This document shows positions 33,196 to 41,433 of a stretch of DNA of 43,041 nucleotides, piece after piece. The notes under the pieces are model-generated. The model was not told where the DNA came from. It ran no database searches and worked only from the letters and a program-made list of their open reading frames with translations. The stretch is from positions 1 to 43,041 of the forward strand of contig JAUVWI010000025.1 in NCBI GenBank assembly GCA_030604195.1. The letters run 5' to 3'. The stretch is from Spirochaetales bacterium. Its GTDB lineage: Bacteria; Spirochaetota; Spirochaetia; SZUA-6; DRHE01. Position 1 is the first letter of the stretch. Every line of letters begins with the position of its first letter. The position numbers and the translations under genes are program-made.

Positions 33196-33205
33196 GATTT
33201 CACTT

Positions 33206-34357
33206 ATGATAAAGGACTTTTTCCTTGACCTGCCTCGTTCCATTATTTTCGGCCCCGGTAAGCGTAAAGAGATTCCCGCTCTGCTTCAGGTTTACGGAAA
33301 CAAGGTGCTGCTGGTTACCGGACAGCGGTGGTTCAAATTGTCACGCTTTAACAGTGAATTTCAGGCAATGCTTAAAACCTTCAAGATCGAACATCTATGC
33401 TGTCCTGCAGGAGAACCCACCGGCTGTGGTGTGGAAGAGCTCTTAGTCGCGGCGAGGAGCTTTAACCCGCACATTGTTCTGGCCGTAGGCGGGGGTTCAG
33501 TACTGGATACGGCAAAGACAATTTCGGGACTGCTGCCCCTAAAGGAGCGAGTGGTCGATTTCCTGGAGGGTGTAGGGCGGGGGTTAGCTATTACAGGACC
33601 AGGTGTTCCCTGGATCGCGGTGCCCACAACCTCGGGCACCGGTGCAGAAGCAACATGCAATGCAGTGATCCGTTCAGTGGAATTAGGCGCCAAAAAGAGC
33701 ATACGCTCCAGTTACCTCCTGGCCGGTCAGGTTGTGGTTGACCCTGAGCTGACCCTGGAATGTCCCAGGGAGGTCTCCGGAATGGCGGGGCTTGACGCCT
33801 TAACCCAACTTATTGAAGCCTATGTTTCCCGAAAAGCCGCAGTTGTGCCCCGGGCTTTAGTCAGGGATGCGCTGCCTGTTATGCTCGATTCCCTGCTGAA
33901 GATCGCCCATAATCCCGCTAACCTGGAGGCGCGCAGCGGCGCCGCCTACGGCTCTTTGATCAGCGGCCTGGCCCTGGCTAATTCCGGCCTGGGAGCAGCC
34001 CATGGCTTTGCCTCCGGTCTGGGCGGAATGGCGGCTATTCCCCACGGTCTGATCTGTGCCGTATTTCTAAGACCGGTATTGGAGGCCAATGCCGAGCTGA
34101 TCAATAGTGATCTTGAATTGCTGTTCGGGCCTGCAGGCTACATGCGGGAGGGCAATGGAGGGGCTGTTGAGTGGCTTGCCGCTAAGGTAGAGAAGCTGCT
34201 TAAGGCTTTTAACCTGCCCCTGACCCTTAGCGGCTATAACCTGGACCGGGGACTTATTCCTGAAATAGCGCGCCGCTCATCCGGTTCAAGCATGTCGGGA
34301 AATCCCCGGGAGCTGAGCCAGGAGCAAAGAGAAGCGATCATATCCCGGATGATATAG
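33206..34357 (+). CDS. iron-type alcohol dehydrogenase
   Basis: The product is 383 residues. NAD(P) motif VGGGSVLDTAKTISG and the P-T-T-S-G-T-G-A-E-A-T loop are present. Metal ligands are expected in GLDALTQLIEAY and in GAAHGFASGLGGMAAIPHGL (His residues). It reduces aldehydes or oxidises alcohols; the substrate cannot be read. First gene of an ADH-aroH-glgA-map string, 11 bp before aroH. Strong operator repeats upstream imply regulated expression, perhaps redox or carbon state. Confidence 0.93.
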   Translation: MIKDFFLDLPRSIIFGPGKRKEIPALLQVYGNKVLLVTGQRWFKLSRFNSEFQAMLKTFKIEHLCCPAGEPTGCGVEELLVAARSFNPHIVLAVGGGSVLDTAKTISGLLPLKERVVDFLEGVGRGLAITGPGVPWIAVPTTSGTGAEATCNAVIRSVELGAKKSIRSSYLLAGQVVVDPELTLECPREVSGMAGLDALTQLIEAYVSRKAAVVPRALVRDALPVMLDSLLKIAHNPANLEARSGAAYGSLISGLALANSGLGAAHGFASGLGGMAAIPHGLICAVFLRPVLEANAELINSDLELLFGPAGYMREGNGGAVEWLAAKVEKLLKAFNLPLTLSGYNLDRGLIPEIARRSSGSSMSGNPRELSQEQREAIISRMI

Positions 34358-34368
34358 GAGTAATATCT

Positions 34369-34728
34369 ATGGTTACCAGAGCGGTTCGCGGCGCTATAAG
34401 AGTTAAAGATAACCGGGCAATGCTAATTCAGGAGGCTTCTATTCGCCTGATGAAGGAGCTGATTGCGCGTAACAGTATAGCTGAAATGGATGTGGTAAGT
34501 ATTATTTTTTCGGTAACAAATGACCTGACCAGTCTCAACCCGGCTACTGCGCTGCGCAGTATAGGTTTTCATGAAATCCCCTTGTTCTGTGTGCAGGAAG
34601 CCTTTATCGAGGGGCAGCATCCGGGCATAATCCGGGTTCTGTTAACCTTCAATGCGGATGAAGAAAAAATCCCGCAGCCGGTTTATCTTGACGGGGCTGA
34701 AGTCTTAAGGCCTGACCTGACTGCATGA
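34369..34728 (+). CDS. aroH: chorismate mutase, AroH type
   Basis: The product is 119 residues. RAVRGAIRV at the N-terminus, ELIARNSI, VSIIFSVTNDL and the C-V-Q-E-A...IRVLL active-site region match the trimeric AroH fold. It converts chorismate to prephenate for Phe and Tyr. TAGGAG precedes ATG. It overlaps glgA by four bases. Confidence 0.92.
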   Translation: MVTRAVRGAIRVKDNRAMLIQEASIRLMKELIARNSIAEMDVVSIIFSVTNDLTSLNPATALRSIGFHEIPLFCVQEAFIEGQHPGIIRVLLTFNADEEKIPQPVYLDGAEVLRPDLTA

Positions 34729-36329
34729 GCCGTTTACAGGGCGGTGTGTGGCACATAAGCAGGGAGTATGAAGGTATAGCGGAAGCCGGCGGTGTTAAAG
34801 ATGTAGTTGCCGGGCTTGCTTCAAGCCTGCAGCGTTGCGGAGCAGCGGTTACCGTTGTGCTGCCCCGGTACGGCTTTATCGATCCTGATGAACTGGCAGT
34901 GGTAAAACTGCCTTTCAGATTACACCTGACCCTGCCCGCAGAAAATCGGACTTCACAACCGGTTGTCCAGGAGGTTCAAGTCTATGAAACGGAGAGGCAG
35001 GGTGTACGCATTTTTCTTCTGGATTCCGCTCATACCAGGGATAAAGGCGCTGTCTACACCTATACCGAAGAAGAGGAACTAAAGAATTCGGAGCGCCGCA
35101 AGGGCAGCGGCCATTGGGATGCCCACCATCTGAATCTAACCCTGCAGCTGGGGGCTCTGGAACTGGCTCTGCATCTTGCCGGTGATAGTGAGGGCAGCAT
35201 GGCTGAAGTTTTTCACTGCCATGACGGCCACAGCGCCTTTTTGCCCGCAATCATGCGGGAGCAGAAGAGGTTCAGGAAAAATTTCCTAAAAACCAGGACG
35301 GTTGTTACCATCCATAATGCCGGTTGGGGTTACCATCAGGAGATATATGGAATGAATTTCGCCCGGGGCCTGACCGGGCTTGAGGCTGAGGTTTTAGGCA
35401 AAGGGCTGCTGCCGGGTAAAGAAGAATGCATCGATCCCCTGTTGTTAAGCGCCTATTACGCAGCGGTTAATACGGTTTCTGAAGAATATGGTGCTGAGAT
35501 CATGAGCGGCGCTTTAGAGGAAAGCACCGGCGGTTTAGGCGCCGCGTTTCGTAAAGCGGGGTTGACTCTTACCGGGATTACCAACGGTATCGATCTGGAA
35601 AGCTACGACCCGCGTACTGCAGGGGGTTCATCATTGCCCTGTACTTTTAATCCGCTGACCGGTGATCTTGGCGGCAAGAGAGGCTGCCGGCTGGCTCTTA
35701 ACCAAAGGTTGAAGGGTGAAAAGATCCCCGGTATAAAGAGCTACGGCACTTTAAATCTATCGAATAAAGAGCCTTTATATACATTCGTGGGGCGGCTTAC
35801 CGGGCAGAAGGGAGTGGATATACTTACCGGCGCGGTTTCGCTGCTGCTCAGCCGCAGGGCCGGAGCGCGCTTTCTTTTCCTGGGCCAGGGTGAGAGGGAA
35901 TTAGAGGAGAAGCTTATCTCTCTGACCTCTGAGCTGCCTGCCGGTGATCGTTTTCAGCTTCTGCTTGGTTATAATTCTGAAATTGCCCGGTTGATTTTCG
36001 CTGCCGGTGATTTTTTCCTTATACCCTCGCTCTATGAACCCTGCGGGCTTACCGATTTTATCGCCCAGCTTATGGGAAATCTGCCGATTGTCCACCGGGT
36101 GGGAGGACTGGTAAAGGTACGGGATGGTTTCAACGGCTTCAGCTACAATGAACATTCGGTTATGGAGCTGGCAGATACGGTTATGCGCACTCTGGGGCTC
36201 TTTTATGGTGATCCTGAAACCCTGGCTGTAATGCGCAGCCAGGCCTTTAACCATATTTTAGAACATTATACGTGGGAAAAGGTGCTGAAAGAGGGCTACC
36301 TGCCTTTTTACAGGCTGCAGGGAAGATAG
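34725..36329 (+). CDS. glgA: glycogen/starch synthase
   Basis: The product is 534 residues. N-terminal G-I-A-E-A-G-G-V-K-D-V-V corresponds to the ADP-glucose-binding KxGG loop, with Ala for Lys. GT5 domains follow, and the C-terminal F-V-G-R-L-T-G-Q-K-G and PSLYEPCGLTDFIAQLMG blocks are intact. It adds glucose from ADP-glucose (or another donor) to alpha-1,4-glucan. The changed lysine position deserves checking but the other motifs support activity. Confidence 0.88.
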   Translation: MSRLQGGVWHISREYEGIAEAGGVKDVVAGLASSLQRCGAAVTVVLPRYGFIDPDELAVVKLPFRLHLTLPAENRTSQPVVQEVQVYETERQGVRIFLLDSAHTRDKGAVYTYTEEEELKNSERRKGSGHWDAHHLNLTLQLGALELALHLAGDSEGSMAEVFHCHDGHSAFLPAIMREQKRFRKNFLKTRTVVTIHNAGWGYHQEIYGMNFARGLTGLEAEVLGKGLLPGKEECIDPLLLSAYYAAVNTVSEEYGAEIMSGALEESTGGLGAAFRKAGLTLTGITNGIDLESYDPRTAGGSSLPCTFNPLTGDLGGKRGCRLALNQRLKGEKIPGIKSYGTLNLSNKEPLYTFVGRLTGQKGVDILTGAVSLLLSRRAGARFLFLGQGERELEEKLISLTSELPAGDRFQLLLGYNSEIARLIFAAGDFFLIPSLYEPCGLTDFIAQLMGNLPIVHRVGGLVKVRDGFNGFSYNEHSVMELADTVMRTLGLFYGDPETLAVMRSQAFNHILEHYTWEKVLKEGYLPFYRLQGR

Positions 36330-37121
36330 ATGGAGAAATATATACCTCTAAAAACCTCCCCGGAGGTTGATAAGATCCGAAAAAGCTGTCAACTGGCAGA
36401 GAGAATACTGAAGGATCTTGTATGCCGGGTAGCTCCCGGGGTAACCCCGCATAACCTTGACCGGCTGGCTGCCGAAATGATGAAGAAAAGCGGCGCCAGG
36501 AGCGCAGTTGTCGGGGGTTTCCCGGGCGCCATCTGTGTTTCGGTAAATGAGACCGCGGTGCATGGCATTCCATCTTCTTTGCCCTTGAAAGAGGGTGATC
36601 TATTAACCCTGGATCTCTCCTTGAGTTTGGACGGCTGGTGCGGTGATGTTGCCTGGTGCTGCCTGGTGGGCAGGGGAAATGATGATACCCGGCGGCTGCT
36701 CAAGGCGGCCTGGCGCGCCAGCCTGGCCGGTATAGCCGCTGCCCGGGCCGGAGGGCGCCTGGGGGATATAGGTTATGCCGTTAATCAGGAGGCTGAAGCT
36801 CACCGGTGCCGCATAATTGAGGAATGTGTGGGACATGGTATAGGCACTTCTCTGCATGAAGAGCCGGTGGTTCCCAATACAGGTATGCCGGGGGCAGGCA
36901 CCAGGATTGTGCCCGGTATGGTTTTCACTATTGAGCCGGTCTTAAGCCTGGGAAGCAGCGCTGTCAGTAGGGCTGCCGATGGTTGGAGTATGGTCACCAG
37001 GGACGGTTCGTTAACGGCTCAATTTGAACATACCGTGGCTGTATTCCGTGATTTCATTGAAGTGCTTACCTTTCCCACGGTCACTGGCCGTGATCATCTT
37101 GACTTTCCCCCCTCTTTCTAA
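36330..37121 (+). CDS. map: methionine aminopeptidase, type I
   Basis: The product is 263 residues. Metal ligands are visible: D-L-S-L-S-L-D-G-W-C-G-D-V (two Asp), GHGIGTSLHEEP (His), FTIEPVLSLG (Glu) and AQFEHTVAV (Glu). It trims initiator Met. It directly follows glgA (0 bp between stop and start). It is the last core gene before the right element. Confidence 0.93.
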   Translation: MEKYIPLKTSPEVDKIRKSCQLAERILKDLVCRVAPGVTPHNLDRLAAEMMKKSGARSAVVGGFPGAICVSVNETAVHGIPSSLPLKEGDLLTLDLSLSLDGWCGDVAWCCLVGRGNDDTRRLLKAAWRASLAGIAAARAGGRLGDIGYAVNQEAEAHRCRIIEECVGHGIGTSLHEEPVVPNTGMPGAGTRIVPGMVFTIEPVLSLGSSAVSRAADGWSMVTRDGSLTAQFEHTVAVFRDFIEVLTFPTVTGRDHLDFPPSF

Positions 37122-37143
37122 TAGTTTCATAACTGATAAAAAT

Positions 37144-37158
37144 GCCACCTTAGCTCAG
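37144..37158 (+). other. tRNA 5'-half-like fragment
   Basis: GCCACCTTAGCTCAG fits the first 15 positions of a tRNA (acceptor strand, T8-A9, D-stem GCTC, A14-G15). No D-loop or later part follows, so it is at most a fragment. It overlaps the -35 region of the integrase promoter. An alternative is a degenerate inverted copy of the direct repeats at 38406 and 38694. Confidence 0.4.
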
Positions 37159-37159
37159 C

Positions 37160-37189
37160 TTGAAGTTAAGTAATTATTTACTATATAAT
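37160..37189 (+). promoter_or_regulatory. right-element integrase promoter
   Basis: TTGAAG (37160-37165), 18-bp spacer, TATAAT (37184-37189). A near-palindrome ATCTAC-A-GTAGAT (37211-37223) lies in the leader, and GAGAGG precedes ATG. Confidence 0.6.
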
Positions 37190-37240
37190 AAATTAGGCTT
37201 TTTGCAGACTATCTACAGTAGATGAGAAGAGAGGTAATGT

Positions 37241-38361
37241 ATGGCGATGCTTTATAGGATGTGGAAACGGGGCAAATATTATTATTTCCGCTTGCGGGAC
37301 TGGACTTCTTGGAAAAGTACTGGTTGCACGACTAAGGAAACGGCTGTTGATTATATTATTGAGCAGATTGAAAAAAACGAACCGGAAAAAAAGACAGGCA
37401 GACCTTCTATAAGACTTTTATTAAGACAATACATTGAGCCTTTTTATACCTGGGAACGCTGCCCCCATGTTTTGCGCCTCCGGGATGAAAACAAGCATAT
37501 CACCAAAGAGCACGTCTTAAGGCAAAGATCACTCATAATTAATCATATTCTACCAGACCCGATTGCTGATAAAATTGTTACCGAAATAAAAAGGGGCGAC
37601 GTGATAGAATTCCGCCGGCGCTTACTACAGAAGACCGGGCCCCGTACTGTAAACCGGACTATTGGCGTTCTCAAATGTATGTATAAAGAAGCTATATACC
37701 TGGAAGACCTTGAAAAAGACCCAACTGCCGGGGTGGGTAATATTAAATATGAAGTCAAAGAAAGCGGGATTTTCACAAAAGAGGAAATACTTTCACTGTT
37801 CCCTAATAGGGGACTAGGGCCTTGGGATGATCGATCTTTATTTTGTGCTTTTCTTGTTGCGGCGACTTGTGGAATGCGCCGGGGGAAATTTTGGCCTTAC
37901 GTTGGCGACATATTGATTTCGATAAGCTGAATGTAGAGATCAAAGAAGCGTTTAAAAGTGATCTGGAAATTGGGAAGCCTAAATGGGAAAAGATCAGGAA
38001 TGTTCCCCTTCCTGCCCGTACTGCAATAGAGTTAAAGAAGCTACGTGCTGAAAGCTTGCATGTTTTACCTGATAGTTTTGTTTTTAGCAGAGAGGATGGC
38101 TCTTCAATGCTACGCCATTGGTTTAGCTATCATTTCACTAAAGCGATGAAACGAAGCGGTATTGATTGGAAGACACGTCAGCTTCGGCCACATAGCTTCC
38201 GACATTCCCTTAACATGTTCCTGCGGGACGCAGGCTACGACTCTGAAAAGATACGGGCTGCGTTGGGTTGGTCAAGCGAACAGGTTCAAAAGAACTATGA
38301 CCATTGGAAACCTGAGCACTTAAAGGGCCAGGCTGATATTGTAGACGGTATATTCGGGTAG
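37241..38361 (+). pseudogene. tyrosine integrase, frameshifted
   Basis: The frame opened at 37241 codes for the arm- and core-binding parts and then leaves frame at a G5 run (37881-37885). One extra G would restore G-M-R-R-G-E-I-L-A-L-R-W, matching the left integrase, and continue in the 37843-38361 frame with HSFRHSL, the GW and a Tyr in N-Y-D-H-W. The C-terminus (HLKGQADIVDGIFG) is nearly that of the left integrase. So this is one gene with a single-base deletion, or an assembly error. All catalytic residues lie on the far side of or at the break, so the protein should be inactive unless translation shifts. Confidence 0.85.
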
Positions 38362-38405
38362 GACAGGAAATAAATGTTTAATAATATATTTTATTTTTCT
38401 TGCAT

Positions 38406-38433
38406 ACAAAAAGCTTGATGAAAGGTGGCTTTC
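38406..38433 (+). repeat. 28-bp direct repeat, copy 1
   Basis: ACAAAAAGCTTGATGAAAGG then TGGCTTTC. AAAGC and GCTTT can pair, giving a short hairpin. It matches copy 2 (38694-38722) at about 24 positions out of 28. It lies upstream of the excisionase gene. Confidence 0.7.
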
Positions 38434-38461
38434 TATCTATAGAGTAGGGAGAAAAAAAACT

Positions 38462-38638
38462 ATGGAAAAATTATTGTCTATTAAAGAAGCCGCAGAGCTG
38501 CTTCATATTTCACGCTCTTTGCTTTATGGGATTGCCGGGAAGAAAATTCCGTGCGTTAGAATTAACAAAAGAATTTTGTTCCAGGAAGAACGCCTTGAGC
38601 GGTGGCTCGAAACACGTGCGGTTGAGCCAGAGTTGTAG
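38462..38638 (+). CDS. excisionase-like HTH protein (58 aa)
   Basis: The product is 58 residues: MEKLLSIKEAAELLHISRSL, then C-V-R-I-N-K-R-I-L-F and an R-W-L helix. It is the complete HTH_17 winged helix. It lies about 100 bp after the integrase frame, the typical xis place. The start follows a weak ribosome-binding site (GGGAG about 10 bases upstream). It would steer excision of the right element, which would need a repaired integrase. Confidence 0.8.
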   Translation: MEKLLSIKEAAELLHISRSLLYGIAGKKIPCVRINKRILFQEERLERWLETRAVEPEL

Positions 38639-38693
38639 GGGCAACAAAGGTAAGTAGCAAAACTTTAGATGCTACAATTTTCATTTTATACGG

Positions 38694-38722
38694 ACAAAAA
38701 AGCTTTATGAAGCCTGGCTTTC
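38694..38722 (+). repeat. 28-bp direct repeat, copy 2
   Basis: ACAAAAAAGCTTTATGAAGC then CTGGCTTTC. It keeps the AAAGC/GCTTT pairing of copy 1. It lies about 45 bp before the initiator-like gene. Confidence 0.7.
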
Positions 38723-38765
38723 AGTCTTCTCTTCTGCACTTCAAAATTTTAAAGGGGCGGTAATT

Positions 38766-39833
38766 ATGAATAGTGAGAATGAACACAAAGAAAAAGAACA
38801 TCAGTTGATTTGTATGTCAATCGGTATCTATGAATTTTTCATAGCACATGGAAAAGGCGGAGTTGAAGCGATGTTGGTTTATAACCATTTTATCTACACT
38901 GCAAGACTGCAAAAAACAAATCAGGTCTGGGCTGTGAATTCGTATCTTTCAAAAGGGCTTAATATGGGCATAAATCGTATTCAGAGAGCTAAAACCTTCC
39001 TCAAGAAACATGGATTGATAAAATATACTCGACAGGAACCAACAGAAGAGCGCCCGTATCTTGGAAAGGTATTTATTAACCTTCCCTATCTGTACAAGAA
39101 AGAAACACTTAAGAAATTTTTAGAAGAGCAAAAAATAGCTGATTCAACTACCATGAAAACCATAGCAGTTGATGAATCAACAGCTATGAAATCAACTACC
39201 ATGAAATCAACTATAGTTGATTTGAGCGACAAATGCTTAAAGAGAGAAAGTGAAATTCTTAAAGAGAGAAAGGAAATGCTTAAAATTAGAAAGAAAGAAG
39301 AGCCGGATTCTTTTCTTTCTCCAAAATTACAAATTTTCTTCCAAGAAGTTTTTCTGGAAGGGGGAATAATTCCCTGGTCAATTAAAATCAATGCTACAGT
39401 AATTGAAATGCTTGAACATCTTGAAGAAATAAATCTTTTAGAATCCGGTTATGTTAGGTTTATTTCCAGAATTGAGAAATCTTCCAATTATTTTATCCGG
39501 GCATTGCAATGTGATAGTCATTACGACGATTATCTCAAACATAAACGGGCATGTGTAGAAAAAAATATTTTAAGTGGTAATTTAAAGGAAGAGGTGTTTT
39601 ATATTAAATGTCTGAATCCTGAGTGTGAAGAGATGATTGATTCCATGGTAATAAATTGCCCTCATTGTCATTGGAGAATACGTGACTTTTTAGATAAAAG
39701 ATCGCAAAAAGATACGAATAGTAACAACTGGATGAAAGTTGTATTATTAAGCAAAGCAAGAAAGCTTGATGAAGGAGAAGGGGTAGTTTATGGGAAAAGA
39801 GAAGAGGGCGAGAGTTCCTCGAGAGTTGGATAA
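38766..39833 (+). CDS. replication-initiator-like protein with internal iterons
   Basis: The product is 355 residues. The N-terminal 100 residues (AMLVYNHFIYTARLQKTNQV, GINRIQRAKTFLKKHGLIKY) form a winged HTH as in phage replisome organisers. Residues about 125-155 contain repeated S-T-T-M-K and S-T-A-M-K units, encoded by iterons, followed by an L-K-E-R-K type repeat. Near the C-terminus C-L-N-P-E-C...C-P-H-C is a probable zinc ribbon. GGGGCGG precedes ATG. The place of the iterons inside the gene recalls lambda O. It overlaps the next gene by 44 bp. Confidence 0.65.
   Translation: MNSENEHKEKEHQLICMSIGIYEFFIAHGKGGVEAMLVYNHFIYTARLQKTNQVWAVNSYLSKGLNMGINRIQRAKTFLKKHGLIKYTRQEPTEERPYLGKVFINLPYLYKKETLKKFLEEQKIADSTTMKTIAVDESTAMKSTTMKSTIVDLSDKCLKRESEILKERKEMLKIRKKEEPDSFLSPKLQIFFQEVFLEGGIIPWSIKINATVIEMLEHLEEINLLESGYVRFISRIEKSSNYFIRALQCDSHYDDYLKHKRACVEKNILSGNLKEEVFYIKCLNPECEEMIDSMVINCPHCHWRIRDFLDKRSQKDTNSNNWMKVVLLSKARKLDEGEGVVYGKREEGESSSRVG
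39144..39220 (+). repeat. iterons inside the initiator gene
   Basis: TCAACTACCATGAAA at 39144-39158 and 39192-39206, the variant TCAACAGCTATGAAA at 39177-39191, and the palindrome TCAACTATAGTTGA at 39207-39220. The last three are spaced 15 bp apart without a gap. Confidence 0.85.
39236..39300 (+). repeat. purine-rich tandem repeat next to iterons
   Basis: Three imperfect units beginning CTTAAAGAGAGAAAG (39236, 39258) and CTTAAAATTAGAAAG (39279), 21-22 bp apart. AT/purine-rich and directly after the iterons, like the strand-opening tract of lambda-type origins. Confidence 0.75.
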
Positions 39834-40029
39834 CAACATGTTCGAAAAAGTGGTAGAGTTCCCGGTCATCTCAAAGACAATTTTGATGACTACGCCAAAT
39901 GGAAAAGAGTACCGGGTTTTTAAACAGTATGCTGAAGAATTAGAGCGAGTGATGAATGCCTTATTTTCTCACTATGAAGCGAGAACAAGTGATGAGGTTG
40001 CTAAAAAGAAAAAAGCGATAGCGGTTTAG
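39790..40029 (+). CDS. small element protein, unknown
   Basis: The product is 79 residues, starting at ATG 39790 after GGAGAAGGGG. It has a basic N-terminus (MGKEKRARVPREL), a beta-rich middle (VVEFPVISKTILMTTPNGKE) and a helical, lysine-ending tail. It overlaps the initiator gene by 44 bp. No family recognised. Confidence 0.55.
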   Translation: MGKEKRARVPRELDNNMFEKVVEFPVISKTILMTTPNGKEYRVFKQYAEELERVMNALFSHYEARTSDEVAKKKKAIAV

Positions 40030-40170
40030 CTAAAAGTTTTTTTAAAGCTCAGATCGAGCGAAGACACCGAGATAGATAATTTCTCAAAAAATACGGTATG
40101 TAAATATATCAACTAGGGGAGCAAAGTCGCTCCAGGGTGATCCTCGTTGAAAGAATTCCGGGAGGTTTTG

Positions 40171-40455
40171 ATGCAACTTGCAAAAGTAAACAGGCTAGCT
40201 TTGAATTGCCGTTACACCAAGCCAAGGGTGAAATATAAATTTGATCTTGATCTAGCACTTGCTGCGAATCGGCCGGAGTGTGAGGTAATATTTGGAAAAT
40301 TATCTGATATGGATTTCCAAAAAATCTATTTATTAAGAGATGCCCTGTCTCCTCCGAGAGATTATCAGGAATGGAAAAAGGGCTTGCTTACATGGGATGA
40401 GGTAAGGGAAAAGGTGGAAGAGGTGAGAGAATTATTAAATAATTTAGGTTTTTAA
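40171..40455 (+). CDS. small element protein, unknown
   Basis: I start at ATG 40171, five bases after GGGAGG, giving 94 residues; a longer TTG frame opens at 40147. The product (MQLAKVNRLALNCRYTKPRV...) is alpha/beta with a helical, acidic tail. A short hairpin GGAGC/GCTCC lies about 45 bp upstream. Function unknown. Confidence 0.55.
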   Translation: MQLAKVNRLALNCRYTKPRVKYKFDLDLALAANRPECEVIFGKLSDMDFQKIYLLRDALSPPRDYQEWKKGLLTWDEVREKVEEVRELLNNLGF

Positions 40456-40503
40456 AAATATTAATTTTTTCTGCGGAATATGAAAAATTATAGGGGGTTA
40501 AAA

Positions 40504-40953
40504 ATGGGAATGTTGAAAAATGTGAAAATTGGTGAATTCGGGGGCAGGGTAGAGAAACATTATATTGGGGATGTGCGGTCGGGTAATGTGGACTTGACGG
40601 GAATCAGCAGTAAAAATGTTCGTCTTGATGGAGTTTCTTGCATAGGAACACGTCAATCTCGACTTGATAATATGTTGGATGAGCAAATCACTCAAGCTGA
40701 GATTGTTAATCGTCAGCAGATAGCAATTGAGAAAGAAGTAGAAGAGGTCGGCAGGATTGGAGCTGGACTCGTAAATAGGGCAATGGGAATTGATGAAGAG
40801 CAGGAAAATTGTGAGGAGAAAATAGCGGAATTGCTAAACGGCGAATTCGGAGTTAAATCTGGACAGACAAGAATCCAGAATCCAGTTTCCTTGAGAGGAG
40901 AAAGTTATTCGGGGGCTGGAAGTGGTGGAATTGGAGCTTATGCTGGGGAGTAA
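40504..40953 (+). CDS. element protein, unknown, Gly-rich end
   Basis: I start at ATG 40504, after AGGGGGT, giving 149 residues. The N-terminal part (VKIGEFGGRVEKHYIGDVRS, then L-T-G-I-S-S-K-N-V-R-L-D-G-V-S) reads like short beta repeats. The middle is helical (QQIAIEKEVEEV). The C-terminus is Gly/Ser-rich (GAGSGGIGAYAGE). TAATG links it to the next gene. Confidence 0.5.
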   Translation: MGMLKNVKIGEFGGRVEKHYIGDVRSGNVDLTGISSKNVRLDGVSCIGTRQSRLDNMLDEQITQAEIVNRQQIAIEKEVEEVGRIGAGLVNRAMGIDEEQENCEEKIAELLNGEFGVKSGQTRIQNPVSLRGESYSGAGSGGIGAYAGE

Positions 40954-41384
40954 TGAAAAAGAAGCAAGGTTTTAAAAAAAGAAATTTTGTCAATTTGATA
41001 GGAGTGGATGTACTCCAGGAAGAAAATAATCAGAGTTTTAAATTATCGGTTGTAGTTAGGAAGAGAATCCTAAATGAAGTACAGAGATTGAAGTTTCTAT
41101 ACATAACAGATTTATTTTTAAATAATCTGGAGAATATTTTTAAGAAAAGTGAGTCGAACTTCGAAGCGGCTCAACAAACGGAGGGAAATAATATGAGCAT
41201 TACAAAACCAGCTTACAATAAGGACGGTAGTTTCAAGGAAATGCCGGATGGAAAAGGAATCGAAGTCACTTCAAGAGACCAGGTGGCTCCAAAGATGAAA
41301 GACCCGGCAAAGCTTCACGTTGAAAGCAAATCGATTGATAGCAAGAGAGAAAGAAAGGCCGCTAGAGATATGGGTTTAGTTTAA
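40953..41384 (+). CDS. element protein with strong internal start
   Basis: The frame of 143 codons starts in TAATG overlap at 40953. At 41193 an in-frame ATG follows CGGAGGGAAATA, a much better ribosome-binding site. So a 63-residue protein (MSITKPAYNKDGSFKEMPDG, ...) may be the main product, or both forms may be made. The short form is polar, lysine-rich and likely disordered. A strong terminator follows directly. Confidence 0.55.
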   Translation: MKKKQGFKKRNFVNLIGVDVLQEENNQSFKLSVVVRKRILNEVQRLKFLYITDLFLNNLENIFKKSESNFEAAQQTEGNNMSITKPAYNKDGSFKEMPDGKGIEVTSRDQVAPKMKDPAKLHVESKSIDSKRERKAARDMGLV

Positions 41385-41392
41385 AAAAAGAG

Positions 41393-41432
41393 AAAGAGCG
41401 GCGGATTAGCAGTCTGGCTCCGCTCTTTTTTT
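41393..41432 (+). terminator. Rho-independent terminator
   Basis: AAAGAGCGG pairs with CCGCTCTTT (41393-41401 with 41420-41428), followed by T7. It ends the transcript of the 38.4-41.4 kb genes. Confidence 0.85.
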
Positions 41433-41433
41433 A

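Noticed and set aside
39757..39780. Third copy of the 28-bp repeat (AAAGCTTGATGAAGG)
   Set aside because: It lies inside the initiator coding sequence and matches only half of the unit, so chance is likely.
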